64,000 nt of DNA from Pseudomonas sp. 102515 (GCF_031085165.1 NZ_JAVHTY010000001.1:1459272-1523271); one strand, 5' to 3'; counted from the stretch's first letter, positions 37,212 through 47,210 are shown. The notes: a model not told the origin generated them from the letters alone. Program-made: numbers and translations.

Positions 37212-38881
37212 CAGGCCAGCCGCTCCAGCCGCTGCCGCACGGCAGCCAGCGGATGCCAGCCCGGGTGGCCTTCGACGAACTCCAGGCGTGGCAGCGGCAA
37301 GGGTGCCACGCCCCAGTCGGCGGGACGGGCGCGCAGATAGGTTTCCAGACGCTGCCAGAGCGCCTCGCCGGCGCCGAGCTCGCGCCCCAGGGCGAAGGTG
37401 CGACAGGTGAAGGACACGCCCAGCGGCACCTGCACCGGTCCGATGCGCTGGCCGCGCGGCGCGCCGTAGCGGCAGCTCCACTGGGCACCCATCAGCCGCG
37501 GCAGATCCTGGCTGTTGTCCAGCAGCAGGGGTTCGCCGAAGCGATTGTCGGCGGCCTCCTCCAGCAGAGTGCGCAGGCCGTCGGCCGAGGTGGGCAGGTC
37601 CAGCACCGTGGCCTCGTGGCCGCCACAGAGGGTGATCAGGTGCTCGCGGGTGATCCAGTCGCCCCTCCGCAGCGGCAGGTCGTATCTCAGCCCGGGCAGG
37701 AGCACCGGTTGGGCATCGCCACCGCCCAGGGCCGCGGCGATCAGGGCGTCCCAGCTGCCACCAAGCAGGTCGCGGCGCCAGAGATCCACCGGCGCCCGGG
37801 CCAGGCGCTGGTCGAGCCAGCCGGCATGGGGCGCGCGGGCTACCGCCAGTTGGCGCTGGTAGCTTTCCAGCAGGGCACGATCAGGGACGCGTTCGGCCTG
37901 CACCGGATGGAAGGCCGCGTCCAGGTGCCATCCGTCGCGCCCACCTCGGCAGTGGATCTCGAAGATGCCAACCCCGCGAGCACCGGGCAGGCACACCGGC
38001 AGCGGACGACCGCTGCCGCGCATCACCGGAATCAGCTCCGGCCAAAGATCCTGGCCGCGGGCGCAGAGCAGCAGGTCCGCGTCCTCCAGCCGCTCCGCCA
38101 GCCACAACCCCGGCCCACTGCCGACATCGGCCAGTACCACCAGCAGATCGGCTCTGTCCCGTGCCTCGGCCAGCACCGGACGCAGGCGGGCATACCAGTC
38201 GGCCAGAGGCGCTTGCTGATCGCTGGCATAGGGATCGGTCACGCCGACCAGGGCGATGCGCACGCCCTCCCGCTCGATCAGGGTGAAGGGGGCGACGCCC
38301 AGGGCGGTGCGCTGCGCCTCGGTAAGGGTGGCGCCCAGTACCGGACGACCGTAGCGGCGATAGAGGGCGGTGCTGCGGTCGGGCCAGAGCAGGCGTTCGT
38401 CGCTGCTGACCCGGACCTCGCTGCCCAGCAGCTGGCTGCCGTCGACCCCGGCCTCGCCACGGGTGAGCTGGGTCAGGCCGCTGCCGTTCCAGCACTGACC
38501 ATTTTCCAGGGTGAGGCTGCGGGTCGCGCCCTGGCGGGTACGCAATTGGATCAGCTGGCAGGCCAGGGCGGCATAGCCACCGTAGCGTTGGCCATCGCCA
38601 CGCCCGGCATCCAGCAGCGGCGCCAGCGCCGGGGCGAGACGGGCCGCGTCGGCCCCGGTACGCCAGGGCGCGACACCGATGCGGCCCGCCGGACCGAGGC
38701 GCACCCGCGGCACCACCGGCCAGCCGGGTTCGCGGGCATCCAGGGTGTCGGCCACATAGAGCAATTGCAGATCGGCGTCGACCGGGCTGGCGGAAAAGCC
38801 ACGGGCACAGCCGCCCAGCAGGGGCGCCGTGGCGCCCGCGGCGAGCCAACCCAAGAATTGGCGTCGTGCCCAGTTGCCCAT
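37211..38881 (-). CDS. Tat-exported SoxB/5'-nucleotidase-like protein, head of the T2SS operon
   Basis: 556 residues. The N-terminus ARRQFLGWLAAGATAPLLGGCARG is a Tat signal ending in a possible lipobox. The body resembles the SoxB/5'-nucleotidase metallophosphoesterase family: the first strand is LQLLYVADTLDAREPG, and a C-terminal LPLRRGDWITREHLITLCGG segment matches that family's C-terminal domain. The N-terminal metal motif is degenerate (ADTLDA where D-x-H-x is expected), so catalysis is doubtful. Because it is translationally coupled to gspC and lies opposite a PhoX gene, it may be a substrate or dedicated partner of this T2SS, comparable with the Uxp exoproteins described beside the P. 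putida Xcp system. Function is inference. Confidence 0.72.
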   Translation of the reverse strand: MGNWARRQFLGWLAAGATAPLLGGCARGFSASPVDADLQLLYVADTLDAREPGWPVVPRVRLGPAGRIGVAPWRTGADAARLAPALAPLLDAGRGDGQRYGGYAALACQLIQLRTRQGATRSLTLENGQCWNGSGLTQLTRGEAGVDGSQLLGSEVRVSSDERLLWPDRSTALYRRYGRPVLGATLTEAQRTALGVAPFTLIEREGVRIALVGVTDPYASDQQAPLADWYARLRPVLAEARDRADLLVVLADVGSGPGLWLAERLEDADLLLCARGQDLWPELIPVMRGSGRPLPVCLPGARGVGIFEIHCRGGRDGWHLDAAFHPVQAERVPDRALLESYQRQLAVARAPHAGWLDQRLARAPVDLWRRDLLGGSWDALIAAALGGGDAQPVLLPGLRYDLPLRRGDWITREHLITLCGGHEATVLDLPTSADGLRTLLEEAADNRFGEPLLLDNSQDLPRLMGAQWSCRYGAPRGQRIGPVQVPLGVSFTCRTFALGRELGAGEALWQRLETYLRARPADWGVAPLPLPRLEFVEGHPGWHPLAAVRQRLERLA

Positions 38882-38996
38882 CCGATGTCTGCCTTGCGCG
38901 CTAGAGAGGGCGGCATCCTAGGCGTCGGAAAGCTACAAATTCATGACAAAACAACCAGTTACAAACGGTTACAGGTGGCCGCCGGGAAATGCCCGG

Positions 38997-39014
38997 CTGT
39001 AACCTTTCGGTCAC
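38997..39014 (+). promoter_or_regulatory. Pho-box-like sequence upstream of phoX
   Basis: CTGTAAC-CTTT-CGGTCAC: two 7-mers with 4-bp spacing, close to the PhoB consensus CTGTCAT-N4-CTGTCAT. It ends 62 bp before the phoX start. A second, less regular cluster of TGTAAC/TGTCAT units faces the T2SS operon at about 38943-38975. PhoB control is inferred. Confidence 0.65.
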
Positions 39015-39076
39015 CAGACCATCACAGAGGCTTCCTACAGTCGCCGCTCCCGTGATCAACCAAGGAAGCTTTGCGC

Positions 39077-41116
39077 ATGAGCACTTTCACGAGCGACGAC
39101 CGTAACCGCAATGAAAGCGGCAACGAACCGCTGGACGCCGTCGTCGACCGTTACCTGTCGCGCCGCAGCGTCATGAAGGGCGGCCTGGGCGCTGCCATCG
39201 CCATGATCGCCGGCGGGGGGCTGACCGCCTGCTTCGACGGCGGTGGCGGCTCGAACGATGATCCGGCTCCCAGCCAGCCGACTCCGGCGCCGCAGCTCAA
39301 GCTTGGTTTCGAATCCATCCGTGGCGCCCGTCTCGATGCCATCGTCCTGGCTTCCGGCTACAGCGCCCGCACCCTGGCGCCCTGGGGTACCCCGCTGAAC
39401 AACCTGGCCAATGCCTGGCGCAGCGATGGCAGCAATACCTCCACCGACCAGGCCAATGCGGCTGGCATGCACCACGACGGCATGCACTTCTTCCCGCTGA
39501 ACAACTCCAGCAGCGACGGCCTGTTGGCCATCAACTACGAATACATCGACCAGAAGGTGCTGCACCCCAACGGCCCGACCACCACCACCCACGGCAAGCG
39601 CCCCGCCGAGGAAGTGCGCAAGGAGATCAACGCCCACGGGGCGGCGGTGATCCGCATCCGCAAGGTCAACGGCATCTGGCAGGTGGTGACCAACGACGCG
39701 CTGAACCGCCGCTTCACCAGCGCTACGCCCATGGAAGTCGCCGGCCCGCTGCGCGGCAACGCCAACCTGATCACCCCCTATTCCCCCGACGGCACCCGTA
39801 CCCGCGGTACCAACAACAACTGTGGCAACGGCTTCACCCCCTGGGGCACCTACCTCACCTGCGAAGAGAACTGGCCGGGCATCTTCGTCAACAAGGGCAC
39901 CCTGCCGGTCGACCAGAAACGCATCGGCATCACCAACAAGAGCAACTATGGCTGGGAGACGCCAGCGGGTGATGCCAGCGAGGTGGACAACGAATTCCGC
40001 CGCTTCGACCTGACCCCCACGGGCGCCAGCGCGAACCAGGACTTCCGCAACGAAGCCAGCGGCTACGGCTACATCGTCGAGATCGATCCCTACGACAGCG
40101 CCGCGCCGGCCACCAAGCGCACCGCCATGGGTCGCTTCCGCCACGAGGGCTCGGCCTACGGCATTCCGGTCGCTGGCCAGCCGCTGGCGTTCTACATGGG
40201 CGATGACTCGCGCAACGAATACATCTACAAGTTCGTCTCCGCCGCCACCTGGGATCCGGCCGATGCCAATTCGGCCAATCGCCTGGCCATCGGGGCCAAG
40301 TACCTGGACAACGGCACCCTCTACGTCGCCCGCTTCGACGATGGTGGCAACGGCAAGTGGCTGCCGCTGACGGTCAATGCGCCGACCAAGGATGGCCGTA
40401 CCCTGGGCGCCCTCTACGGCGACCTGGCCGGCATCATCCTCAACACCCGCGGCGCCGCCGACGCAGTGGGCGCGACCCCCATGGACCGCCCGGAGTGGAC
40501 CACGGTCAACCCCTTCACCGGCGAGGTCTACGTCACCCTCACCAACAACTCCGCGCGTACCGCCGCCAATGCCGCCAACCCGCGGGTGCCCAACGTCAAC
40601 GGCCACATCGTGCGTTGGAAGGACGACAGCAACCAGACCGACTTCACTTGGGACATCTTCGTCTTCGGCGCGGACGCCGGCGCGGCGCCCGACATCAACC
40701 GCTCCGGCCTGACCGAACTCAACCAGTTCGCCAGTCCCGACGGCCTGGCCTTCGACAGCCGCGGCATCCTCTGGATCGAGACCGACAACAGCGACAACGC
40801 CGTCGCCGAGTACACCAACGACCAGTTGCTGGCGGTCATCCCGGCCCAGGTGGTGGACGGCAGTGGCAAGCAGGTCGCCCTCTCGGCCACCAACCAGACC
40901 GCCCTGCGCCGCTTCCTGGTCGGCCCCAACGGCTGCGAGATCACCGGCATCACCTGGACGCCGGACCTGACGACCATGTTCATCAACGTTCAGCACCCGG
41001 ACAACTGGCCCTTCAGCGACGTCGCCACCGAGGCCACCCCGGCCGGCACCAAGGTGCGCCCCCGCGCCTCCACCGTGGTGATCCAGAAGCTCGACGGCGG
41101 CCCCATCGGCGTCTGA
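39077..41116 (+). CDS. phoX: PhoX-family alkaline phosphatase
   Basis: 679 residues. Tat signal with twin Arg at residues 29-30 (SRRSVMKGG) and a possible lipobox LTAC. The mature part is the DUF839/PhoX fold, a six-bladed propeller that binds Fe and Ca and hydrolyses phosphate esters. Family segments seen: GMHFFPLNNSSSDGLLAINYEY, NNCGNGFTPWGTYLTCEENW, HEGSAYGIP, SPDGLAFDSRGILWIETDN. ATG 39077 has an AAGGAAG site eight bases upstream. It is divergent from the T2SS operon and preceded by a Pho-box-like sequence, suggesting a role in phosphate scavenging and possible export by that system. Confidence 0.92.
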   Translation: MSTFTSDDRNRNESGNEPLDAVVDRYLSRRSVMKGGLGAAIAMIAGGGLTACFDGGGGSNDDPAPSQPTPAPQLKLGFESIRGARLDAIVLASGYSARTLAPWGTPLNNLANAWRSDGSNTSTDQANAAGMHHDGMHFFPLNNSSSDGLLAINYEYIDQKVLHPNGPTTTTHGKRPAEEVRKEINAHGAAVIRIRKVNGIWQVVTNDALNRRFTSATPMEVAGPLRGNANLITPYSPDGTRTRGTNNNCGNGFTPWGTYLTCEENWPGIFVNKGTLPVDQKRIGITNKSNYGWETPAGDASEVDNEFRRFDLTPTGASANQDFRNEASGYGYIVEIDPYDSAAPATKRTAMGRFRHEGSAYGIPVAGQPLAFYMGDDSRNEYIYKFVSAATWDPADANSANRLAIGAKYLDNGTLYVARFDDGGNGKWLPLTVNAPTKDGRTLGALYGDLAGIILNTRGAADAVGATPMDRPEWTTVNPFTGEVYVTLTNNSARTAANAANPRVPNVNGHIVRWKDDSNQTDFTWDIFVFGADAGAAPDINRSGLTELNQFASPDGLAFDSRGILWIETDNSDNAVAEYTNDQLLAVIPAQVVDGSGKQVALSATNQTALRRFLVGPNGCEITGITWTPDLTTMFINVQHPDNWPFSDVATEATPAGTKVRPRASTVVIQKLDGGPIGV

Positions 41117-41133
41117 TCGAGTCCGGGACGACC

Positions 41134-41166
41134 GGGCTCCCCGGTCGGCCACGACCGTGGGAGCCC
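41134..41166. terminator. possible hairpin terminator after phoX
   Basis: Inverted repeat GGGCTCCC / GGGAGCCC with a 17-base loop that itself can pair, 18 bp past the phoX stop. No T tract. Confidence 0.4.
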
Positions 41167-41304
41167 TCTGCTTTGCAGCGGACTCGAAAGCCGTCGCGTG
41201 GATTGGCCAGCAGCGCCAGCCTGTTCTACCTGCGCGCGGAAAAGGCTGCGCCGTTTTCCGCGCTACGGCTCTGCAGCACAGATCAATCCCTGGTTTATCG
41301 CGCC

Positions 41305-42324
41305 CTACTGCAACGCCTCCGCCCCGTCCGGTCCGGGGACCCAGAGGGTGGTGTCTCGCGTGGCCAGCCAGCGCACCCGCTGCGCCGGCACCGCCGCGTG
41401 CCAGCGACTCACGCCCTGGGCGGCCAGCTGCCGTACCTGGCGAAAGACCTGGCCATCGCGATTCACCTCGACCCCGAGCAGGAAGTCGCCGCTGTTGAGG
41501 ATCAGTCGTTGGGTCAGCAGGCTGAAGGTCTCCTCCCCTACCCCCGGCAAGGCCTGGCGCAGGGCCTCGACAGTGGCGTAGCCCTGGGCCGGCCGCGCGG
41601 TGATCAGCAGCTGCAGGGTCTCCCGCGGCACCTCGTCGAGAAACAGCGCTTCCAGCAGCGGCAGCTGGCTCATCCCCACGGCATTGGCATTGAGTCGCCA
41701 GCCCGCGGTTTCCGGCAGCGCGCAGAGTTCGCGCAGTTGCAGATGCCGACCGGATCGCGTGGGTACCACGAGATCCAACTCGCCTATCTCGGCCAGCGGC
41801 AGATTGGGCACCAGCACCGGCGGCGCCAGGCGCAGGGCGTCAGGGGTCTCCAGGCCGAATTCGCGGGTCTCGCCGTCGGCATCGATCCAGTCGGCGAGGC
41901 GTTCGGCGAAGCCCTGGGCCGTCAGGCCCGGCTCGCCCAGCCCACCAGGTCGCTGCGCCAGCAGCTGTTTCAATTGCCGTAGCGCCAGGTCACGTTCCGG
42001 ACCGGCCAGGGCATTGACGTTGAAGCAGCCACGCAGATCGCGCAGCTGGGCACGGACCTTGGCACCTTCCACCTCATAGGCCAGCACCTCGCCTCTCAGG
42101 CTCTGCCAGAACTCGGGGCGCTGGCGTGCCCCAACCTGCACCAGGCCCTGCGCGACCACCTGTTCGGTTCCCGCCGCCAGCGTCCGCGCCAGGGTCTCGT
42201 GCTCCAGCAGCCGCGCCCGTTGCAGTTCGGCGCGGCCCTCGGCCAACAGCACCGGCAACAGCGCCGCCACCAGCGCCAGCGCCCAGAGCGCCATCAGCAG
42301 CGCCACCCCCCTTTGTCGCCGCAC
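41305..42324 (-). CDS. gspK: minor pseudopilin GspK, displaced from the T2SS operon
   Basis: 339 residues. A GTG start at 42324 is chosen because a GGAGG site lies seven bases upstream and it gives a normal short leader: VRRQRG, then VALLMALWALALVAALLPVLL. GspK characteristically lacks Glu +5, as here. The large globular insertion expected of GspK is present (GCFNVNALAGPERDLALRQLKQLL and WIDADGETREFG). It caps the pseudopilus with GspI and GspJ. It is the only component of the set located beyond phoX, on the same strand as the main operon but about 2.4 kb upstream of its first gene, so it needs its own promoter. Confidence 0.88.
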   Translation of the reverse strand: MRRQRGVALLMALWALALVAALLPVLLAEGRAELQRARLLEHETLARTLAAGTEQVVAQGLVQVGARQRPEFWQSLRGEVLAYEVEGAKVRAQLRDLRGCFNVNALAGPERDLALRQLKQLLAQRPGGLGEPGLTAQGFAERLADWIDADGETREFGLETPDALRLAPPVLVPNLPLAEIGELDLVVPTRSGRHLQLRELCALPETAGWRLNANAVGMSQLPLLEALFLDEVPRETLQLLITARPAQGYATVEALRQALPGVGEETFSLLTQRLILNSGDFLLGVEVNRDGQVFRQVRQLAAQGVSRWHAAVPAQRVRWLATRDTTLWVPGPDGAEALQ

Positions 42325-42386
42325 CCCTGTTCCTCCGGGCAAAGGCGGCATTGGAACCGATGCAGGTTGCAGAATCGTGGCAGGGC

Positions 42387-42418
42387 GTAGGTTGGGCTGA
42401 GCGCCAGTGAAGCCCAAC
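42387..42418. repeat. single GTAGGTTGGG-type repeat unit
   Basis: GTAGGTTGGGCTGAGCGCC followed by AGTGAAGCCCAAC. Same family as 13715-13788, here as a single arm upstream of gspK. Confidence 0.65.
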
Positions 42419-42435
42419 AACCCAACGCCCAACAA

Positions 42436-42460
42436 AAAACCCGCCACCAGGGCGGGTTTC
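42436..42460 (-). terminator. intrinsic terminator of the ssu operon
   Basis: On the minus strand AAACCCGCC-CTGG-TGGCGGGTTTTTTG forms a strong stem and T run, 20 bp after the ssuF stop. Confidence 0.88.
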
Positions 42461-42478
42461 CTCACTACCAGGGCCGCA

Positions 42479-42694
42479 TCACAGCTTGGCGATGGACACC
42501 TCGGTGGATTTGACGAAGGCGATCACCTCGCTGCCCACCACCAGCTCCAGCTCCTTGACCGAGCGGGTGGTGATAACGGAGGTGACGATGCCGGCGGCGG
42601 TCTGGACGTCGATCTCGGAGAGCACCGAGCCCTCGATGATTTCCTTGATGGTGCCCTTGAACTGGTTGCGAACGTTGATGGCCTTGATGGTCAT
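42479..42694 (-). CDS. ssuF: molbindin-like (TOBE domain) protein SsuF
   Basis: 71 residues, one TOBE/Mop domain (MTIKAINVRNQFKGTIKEI, then SVITTRSVKELELVVGSEVIAFVKST). Such proteins bind molybdate or related oxyanions. In P. putida S-313 a molbindin-like ssuF ends the ssuEADCBF operon and is needed for growth on some sulfonates; position and size match here. AAGGAGT precedes the ATG. Its mechanism in sulfonate use is unknown. Confidence 0.9.
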   Translation of the reverse strand: MTIKAINVRNQFKGTIKEIIEGSVLSEIDVQTAAGIVTSVITTRSVKELELVVGSEVIAFVKSTEVSIAKL

Positions 42695-42717
42695 GGCAGA
42701 ACTCCTTGGATGGACGA

Positions 42718-43527
42718 TCAGTAGGCCCAGCGCAGTTGCGTGGGCAGGGGTTGCACGATTTCGGGTAGATCGGGATTGAGCGGCTGCTGCAGCACCCGGG
42801 CCAGTACCTCGGCCTCCAGGCGGGCCAGCTGGGCATCGCCGGCGGCCCGGGGACGCGCCAGGTCGACGTCGAGATCCAGGCCGACATGGCCGTCTTCGAT
42901 GAGCACCACGCGGTCGGCCAGGGCCACTGCCTCGCCCACGTCATGGGTGACCAGCAGCACGGTGAAGCCATGACGCTGCCAGAGGCCTTCGATGAGTTGC
43001 TGCATCTCGATGCGGGTCAGGGCGTCCAGGGCGCCCAGCGGTTCGTCCAGCAGCAGCAGGCGCGGTTGATGGATCAGGGCGCGGGCCAGGGCCACACGCT
43101 GCTTCTGGCCGCCGGAGAGCGCCGAGGGCCATTCGTGGGCGCGATCGGCCAGGCCGACCGCCGCCAGGGCTTCCAGGGCGCGGGGCTTCCAGTCGCCCCT
43201 GAGGCCCAGGCCGACGTTGTCGATGATGCGTTTCCAGGGCAGCAGGCGCGCGTCCTGGAACATCAGCCGGGTGTCTTCGCGGTGCTCCGCCAGGGGTTCG
43301 TCCTGCCCCAGCAGGGTGCCGCCGCTGGCACGGTCGAGACCGGCCACCAGGCGCAGCAGGGTGCTCTTGCCGCAGCCACTGCGGCCCACCACGGCGACGA
43401 ACTGGCCGGCCGGGATCTCCAGATCGATCCCATGGAGCACGGTGCGCTCGCCAAAGGTCTTGACCACCTGGTGCAGGTTCAGGGCGATGCCGCGCGAGAG
43501 CGGCGGAACGGCTTGCAGACTGGTCAT
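42718..43527 (-). CDS. ssuB: aliphatic sulfonate ABC transporter ATP-binding protein
   Basis: 269 residues. Walker [17 protein letters not shown] (about residues 45-60), Q-loop [13 protein letters not shown], signature [15 protein letters not shown], Walker [14 protein letters not shown]-loop [14 protein letters not shown] 43527 overlaps the ssuC stop in ATGA. Drives SsuABC import of alkanesulfonates. Confidence 0.95.
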   Translation of the reverse strand: MTSLQAVPPLSRGIALNLHQVVKTFGERTVLHGIDLEIPAGQFVAVVGRSGCGKSTLLRLVAGLDRASGGTLLGQDEPLAEHREDTRLMFQDARLLPWKRIIDNVGLGLRGDWKPRALEALAAVGLADRAHEWPSALSGGQKQRVALARALIHQPRLLLLDEPLGALDALTRIEMQQLIEGLWQRHGFTVLLVTHDVGEAVALADRVVLIEDGHVGLDLDVDLARPRAAGDAQLARLEAEVLARVLQQPLNPDLPEIVQPLPTQLRWAY

Positions 43528-44312
43528 GCGTGGGCTCCCTTCTGATAGGCCGGGTGCCAGCGCAGCCAGGCACGTTCCAGGCCGCGGGCGGCGAGATCCG
43601 CCAGCTTGCCGAGTACGGCGTAGAGCAGGATGGCCAGCACCACGATGTCGGTTTGCAGGAATTCCCGGGCATTCATCGCCAGGTAGCCGATACCGGAGCT
43701 GGCGGAAATGGTCTCGGCGACGATCAGCGTCAGCCACATCAGGCCGAGGGCGAAGCGCACCCCCACCAGGATGGCCGGCAAGGCGCCCGGCAGCACCACG
43801 TGCCAGAACAGCCGCGCCCCGGAGAGGCCGTAGCTGCGGGCCATCTCCACCAGCGCCGGATCGACGTTGCGGATGCCGTGGTAGGTATTGAGGTAGATGG
43901 GGAAGAACACCCCCAGGGCCACCAGGAACAATTTGGCCGACTCGTCGATGCCGAACCAGAGGATCACCAGCGGGATCAGCGCCAGGTGCGGCACGTTGCG
44001 CACCATCTGCAGGGTGCTGTCGAGCAGGCGCTCGCCCCATTTCGACAATCCGGTGATGAAGCCCAGCACCAGGCCGATGCCGCCGCCGATGGCGAAGCCG
44101 ATGCCGGCGCGCCAGCCGCTGATGGCCAGGTGTTGCCAGAGCTCACCGCTCTTGACCAGGCTCCAGCCCGCTGCCAGCACCGCCGCCGGCGACGGCAGGA
44201 TGCGGCTGGACAGCAGGCCGCTGCTGACCGCCAGCTGCCAGGCGACGATCAGGGCCACCGGCACCACCCAGGGCGCCAGGCGCTGCAGTTGACGTTCGGT
44301 CGTGCTGTTCAT
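43524..44312 (-). CDS. ssuC: aliphatic sulfonate ABC transporter permease
   Basis: 262 residues with six membrane helices and the EAA loop near residues 160-185 ([27 protein letters not shown]). ATG 44312 lies 11 bases after the ssuD stop. Inner-membrane channel of SsuABC. Confidence 0.95.
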   Translation of the reverse strand: MNSTTERQLQRLAPWVVPVALIVAWQLAVSSGLLSSRILPSPAAVLAAGWSLVKSGELWQHLAISGWRAGIGFAIGGGIGLVLGFITGLSKWGERLLDSTLQMVRNVPHLALIPLVILWFGIDESAKLFLVALGVFFPIYLNTYHGIRNVDPALVEMARSYGLSGARLFWHVVLPGALPAILVGVRFALGLMWLTLIVAETISASSGIGYLAMNAREFLQTDIVVLAILLYAVLGKLADLAARGLERAWLRWHPAYQKGAHA

Positions 44313-44323
44313 GCCCGCCTCCC

Positions 44324-45472
44324 TCAGCTCTGCGCCGCTTTCTGCGGCAGGATGTCGTTGGCCACCATCTCGCCGAAGGGACTCACGTAGTTGGCGCCTT
44401 CCACCTGGGTCGGCCGCTTGACCGGCAGGTGCGGGAACAGCAGTTCGGCCACCCGATAGGATTCCTCCAGGTGCGGATAGCCGGAGAAGATGAAGGTATC
44501 GATGCCCAGGGCGGCATATTCCTTGACCCGCGCGGCCACGGTGGGACCGTCGCCGACCAGGGCGGTCCCGGCACCGCCACGCACCAGGCCGACACCGGCC
44601 CAGAGGTTGGGAGCGATCTCCAGGTTGTCGCGACGGCCCCCGTGCAAGGCGGCCATGCGCTGCTGGCCGACCGAGTCGAAACGGGCGAAGGCGGCCTGGG
44701 CCTTTTCGATGGTGGCATCGTCCAGGTTGGCGATCAGCCGGTCGGCGGCCTTCCACGCCTCTTCATTGGTCTCGCGGACGATCACGTGCAGGCGGATGCC
44801 GAAACGCACCGTGCGGCCCTGGGCGGCCGCCTTGGCCTTGACCGCCTCGATCTTCTCGCGTACCGCGTCCAGGGGTTCGCCCCAGGTCAGGTAGAGCTCC
44901 ACCTGCTCGGCCGCCAGGTCCTGGGCGGCATCAGAGGAGCCGCCGAAGTACAGCGGCGGGCGCGGTTGCTGCAGCGGTGGATAGAGCAGCTTGGCGCCCT
45001 TCACCTGGATGTGCTTGCCGTCGTAGTCCACCGTCTCGCCTTCCAGCACGCGGCGCCAGATACGGGTGAACTCCACCGAGGCTTCGTATCTTTCGCTGTG
45101 GGACAGGTGCAGGCCGTCACCGGCCAGTTCGTCCGGATCGCCGCCGGTGACCAGGTTGAACAGCGCCCGGCCGCCGGACAGGCGATCCAGGGTGGCCGCC
45201 TGCCGTGCCGCTACCGTGGGCGAGATGATCCCGGGACGCAGGGCCACCAGGAACTTGAGTTTCTGGGTGACCGGGATCAGCGAGGCGGCCACCAGCCAGG
45301 AATCCTCGCAACTGCGGCCGGTGGGGATCAGCACCCCGCCGAAGCCCAGGCGGTCGGCAGCCTGGGCGACCTGGGTCAGGTAGCCGTGGTCGACCGCGCG
45401 GGCGCCTTCGGCGGTACCCAGGTAGTGGCCGTCGCCGTGGGTCGGCAGGAACCAGAAGATATCGAGACTCAT
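44324..45472 (-). CDS. ssuD: FMNH2-dependent alkanesulfonate monooxygenase
   Basis: Splits alkanesulfonates to aldehyde and sulfite using reduced flavin from SsuE. 382 residues (family about 381), bacterial luciferase-like TIM barrel. Start [19 protein letters not shown]. Active-site region [15 protein letters not shown] and the flexible-loop region [16 protein letters not shown] are conserved. ATG 45472 is chosen; the open frame extends inside ssuA. Confidence 0.96.
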   Translation of the reverse strand: MSLDIFWFLPTHGDGHYLGTAEGARAVDHGYLTQVAQAADRLGFGGVLIPTGRSCEDSWLVAASLIPVTQKLKFLVALRPGIISPTVAARQAATLDRLSGGRALFNLVTGGDPDELAGDGLHLSHSERYEASVEFTRIWRRVLEGETVDYDGKHIQVKGAKLLYPPLQQPRPPLYFGGSSDAAQDLAAEQVELYLTWGEPLDAVREKIEAVKAKAAAQGRTVRFGIRLHVIVRETNEEAWKAADRLIANLDDATIEKAQAAFARFDSVGQQRMAALHGGRRDNLEIAPNLWAGVGLVRGGAGTALVGDGPTVAARVKEYAALGIDTFIFSGYPHLEESYRVAELLFPHLPVKRPTQVEGANYVSPFGEMVANDILPQKAAQS

Positions 45473-45495
45473 GGGACTTTCTCCAGCGGGCGAAA

Positions 45496-46461
45496 TCAGG
45501 GTTTGGCGGCAGCGGTCTGCAGACTGGCGGGCGGCGTCCACACCACGTCGCGGATGACCAGCGGCTTGGGAATCAACTTGAGGGCGGTGAAGGCGTCGGC
45601 GATCTTCTGCTGCTGCGCGGTCACCTCGGGACTGATGAACCGGGCGCCATAGCCCTGGCGCTTGACCACCCGCTCGGCGGTTTCCAGCGGCAGGTTCAGC
45701 AACGGCGCCACCTGGGCGGCGACCTGGTCCGGGTGGGCCTTGGCCCACTCACCCACCGAGCGCACCTCGTCGACGATGGCGCCGACCTGCCCGGGATGGG
45801 CGTTGGCGAAGCTGCGGGTGGCCAGATAGAACTGGTGGTTGTCGGCAAGGCCCGTGGCATCCGTCAGGGTGCGTGCCTGCAACTGGGTCTCGGCGGCGGC
45901 CTGGTAGGGATCCCAGATCACCCAGGCGTCCACCGCGCCGCGCTCGAAGGCGGCACGGGCATCGGCGGGCGGCAGGTACACGGGCTGGATGTCCTTATAG
46001 GGGATGCCGGCCTTGGCCAGCGCTTGCACCAGCAGGTAGTGGACGTTGGAGCCCTTGTTCAGGGCGATTTTCTTGCCCTTGAGATCGGCCAGCGAGCGGA
46101 TCGGCGAATCCCTGGGCACCAGGATGGCCTCGCTGGTGGGCGCGGGCGGTTCGTGGGCCACGTAGACCAGATCGGCCCCGGCGGCCTGGGCGAACACCGG
46201 CGGCGTCTCCCCGGTCACGCCGAAGTCGATGCTGCCGACGTTGAGGCCTTCCAGCAGCTGCGGGCCACCGGGGAATTCGGTCCACTGCACCTTGACGCCG
46301 TCCTTGGCCAGGCGCTGCTCCAGTGTGCCGCGGGCCTTGAGGGTGATCAGGGTGCCGTACTTCTGGTAACCGATACGCACCGTCTCTTCCGCCTGGACCA
46401 GGCCAGCGGCCAGGGTCAGCAGGGAAACGGCGAGCAGCGAACGCGTGAAGGAGAACTGCAT
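45496..46461 (-). CDS. ssuA: aliphatic sulfonate-binding protein
   Basis: 321 residues. A signal peptide (about 1-24, ending VQAEE) precedes a periplasmic type II binding fold: [22 protein letters not shown], then [15 protein letters not shown] at about 190-205. Delivers sulfonates to SsuBC. Lies between ssuE and ssuD. Confidence 0.94.
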   Translation of the reverse strand: MQFSFTRSLLAVSLLTLAAGLVQAEETVRIGYQKYGTLITLKARGTLEQRLAKDGVKVQWTEFPGGPQLLEGLNVGSIDFGVTGETPPVFAQAAGADLVYVAHEPPAPTSEAILVPRDSPIRSLADLKGKKIALNKGSNVHYLLVQALAKAGIPYKDIQPVYLPPADARAAFERGAVDAWVIWDPYQAAAETQLQARTLTDATGLADNHQFYLATRSFANAHPGQVGAIVDEVRSVGEWAKAHPDQVAAQVAPLLNLPLETAERVVKRQGYGARFISPEVTAQQQKIADAFTALKLIPKPLVIRDVVWTPPASLQTAAAKP

Positions 46462-46476
46462 GACTAACGCTCCTGG

Positions 46477-47064
46477 TCAGATGCCCCAACGCGCCTGGCC
46501 GATGCGATCGGCGAGGAGCTCGGGAGTCAGGGGTTGGGGACGTCGCACCAGAGCCGCGTGGAATTGTTCGAGGGACTCGTGCAGGCGCTGCTCCAGCGCC
46601 GGGGTCAGGGCGACCCCGGTCTCGGTGTAGCTGACCTGGCTGTCATCGGCGAAGACGCCGTTGAGGATTTCCTGGGCCTTGAGCGCCGAGAGCACCGGCT
46701 TCAGCGCGTAGTCGATGGCCAGCAGGTGACCGCTGGAGCCGGCGGTCGCCAGGGGCAGCACCACCTTGTGGGTCAGGGCGCGTTCGGGCAGCAGGTCGAG
46801 CAGGGTCTTGAGGGCACCGGCCAGAGAGGCCTTGTACACCGGGGTGGCGATCACCAGGCCATCGGCGGCCTTCAGCTGGGCGATCAGTTCCACCACCGGC
46901 GGGCTGTCGAAACGGGCGCCGATGAGGTCGGCGGCGGGAAAGTCCTGGATGCGCCAGCGGGACAGTTCCACGCCGCGCCCCTGCAGCCAGTTCGCTGCCA
47001 GATCCAGCACCCCGCTGGAGCGCGACCGCGCTGCCGGACTGCCTGCCAAAGTCACCACCTGCAT
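46477..47064 (-). CDS. ssuE: NAD(P)H-dependent FMN reductase
   Basis: 195 residues, flavodoxin fold. Phosphate loop [17 protein letters not shown] (about residues 4-20), flavin-contacting segment [20 protein letters not shown] (about residues 70-90). Supplies FMNH2 to SsuD. First gene of the operon; the upstream 100 bp are AT-rich (around 47140-47185) and hold the promoter, probably under CysB/sulfur-limitation control, which I infer from the pathway. Confidence 0.95.
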   Translation of the reverse strand: MQVVTLAGSPAARSRSSGVLDLAANWLQGRGVELSRWRIQDFPAADLIGARFDSPPVVELIAQLKAADGLVIATPVYKASLAGALKTLLDLLPERALTHKVVLPLATAGSSGHLLAIDYALKPVLSALKAQEILNGVFADDSQVSYTETGVALTPALEQRLHESLEQFHAALVRRPQPLTPELLADRIGQARWGI

Positions 47065-47180
47065 CGCCGTCTCCTGAAGAAAAAAGAGCGGTGTCGCGCC
47101 GCTCGAAAAAGGAATGAGCGGACCTTAGCAGCGGGTGTTTATTCCCTAAAAATACCCTTTAGGCACTTGTTTATAACCAG

Positions 47181-47210
47181 AAAAACAAAACCCCAGCCTG
47201 GGCCGGGGTC
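47181..47210 (-). terminator. intrinsic terminator of lsfA
   Basis: On the minus strand the stem CCCCGGCCCAGGCTGGGG is followed by TTTTGTTTTT, 18 bp after the lsfA stop. Confidence 0.88.

Noticed and set aside
39056..41152. A 698-codon minus-strand open frame opposite phoX.
   Set aside because: Valine/glycine-rich antisense shadow without ribosome binding site; phoX has a Tat signal and family motifs.
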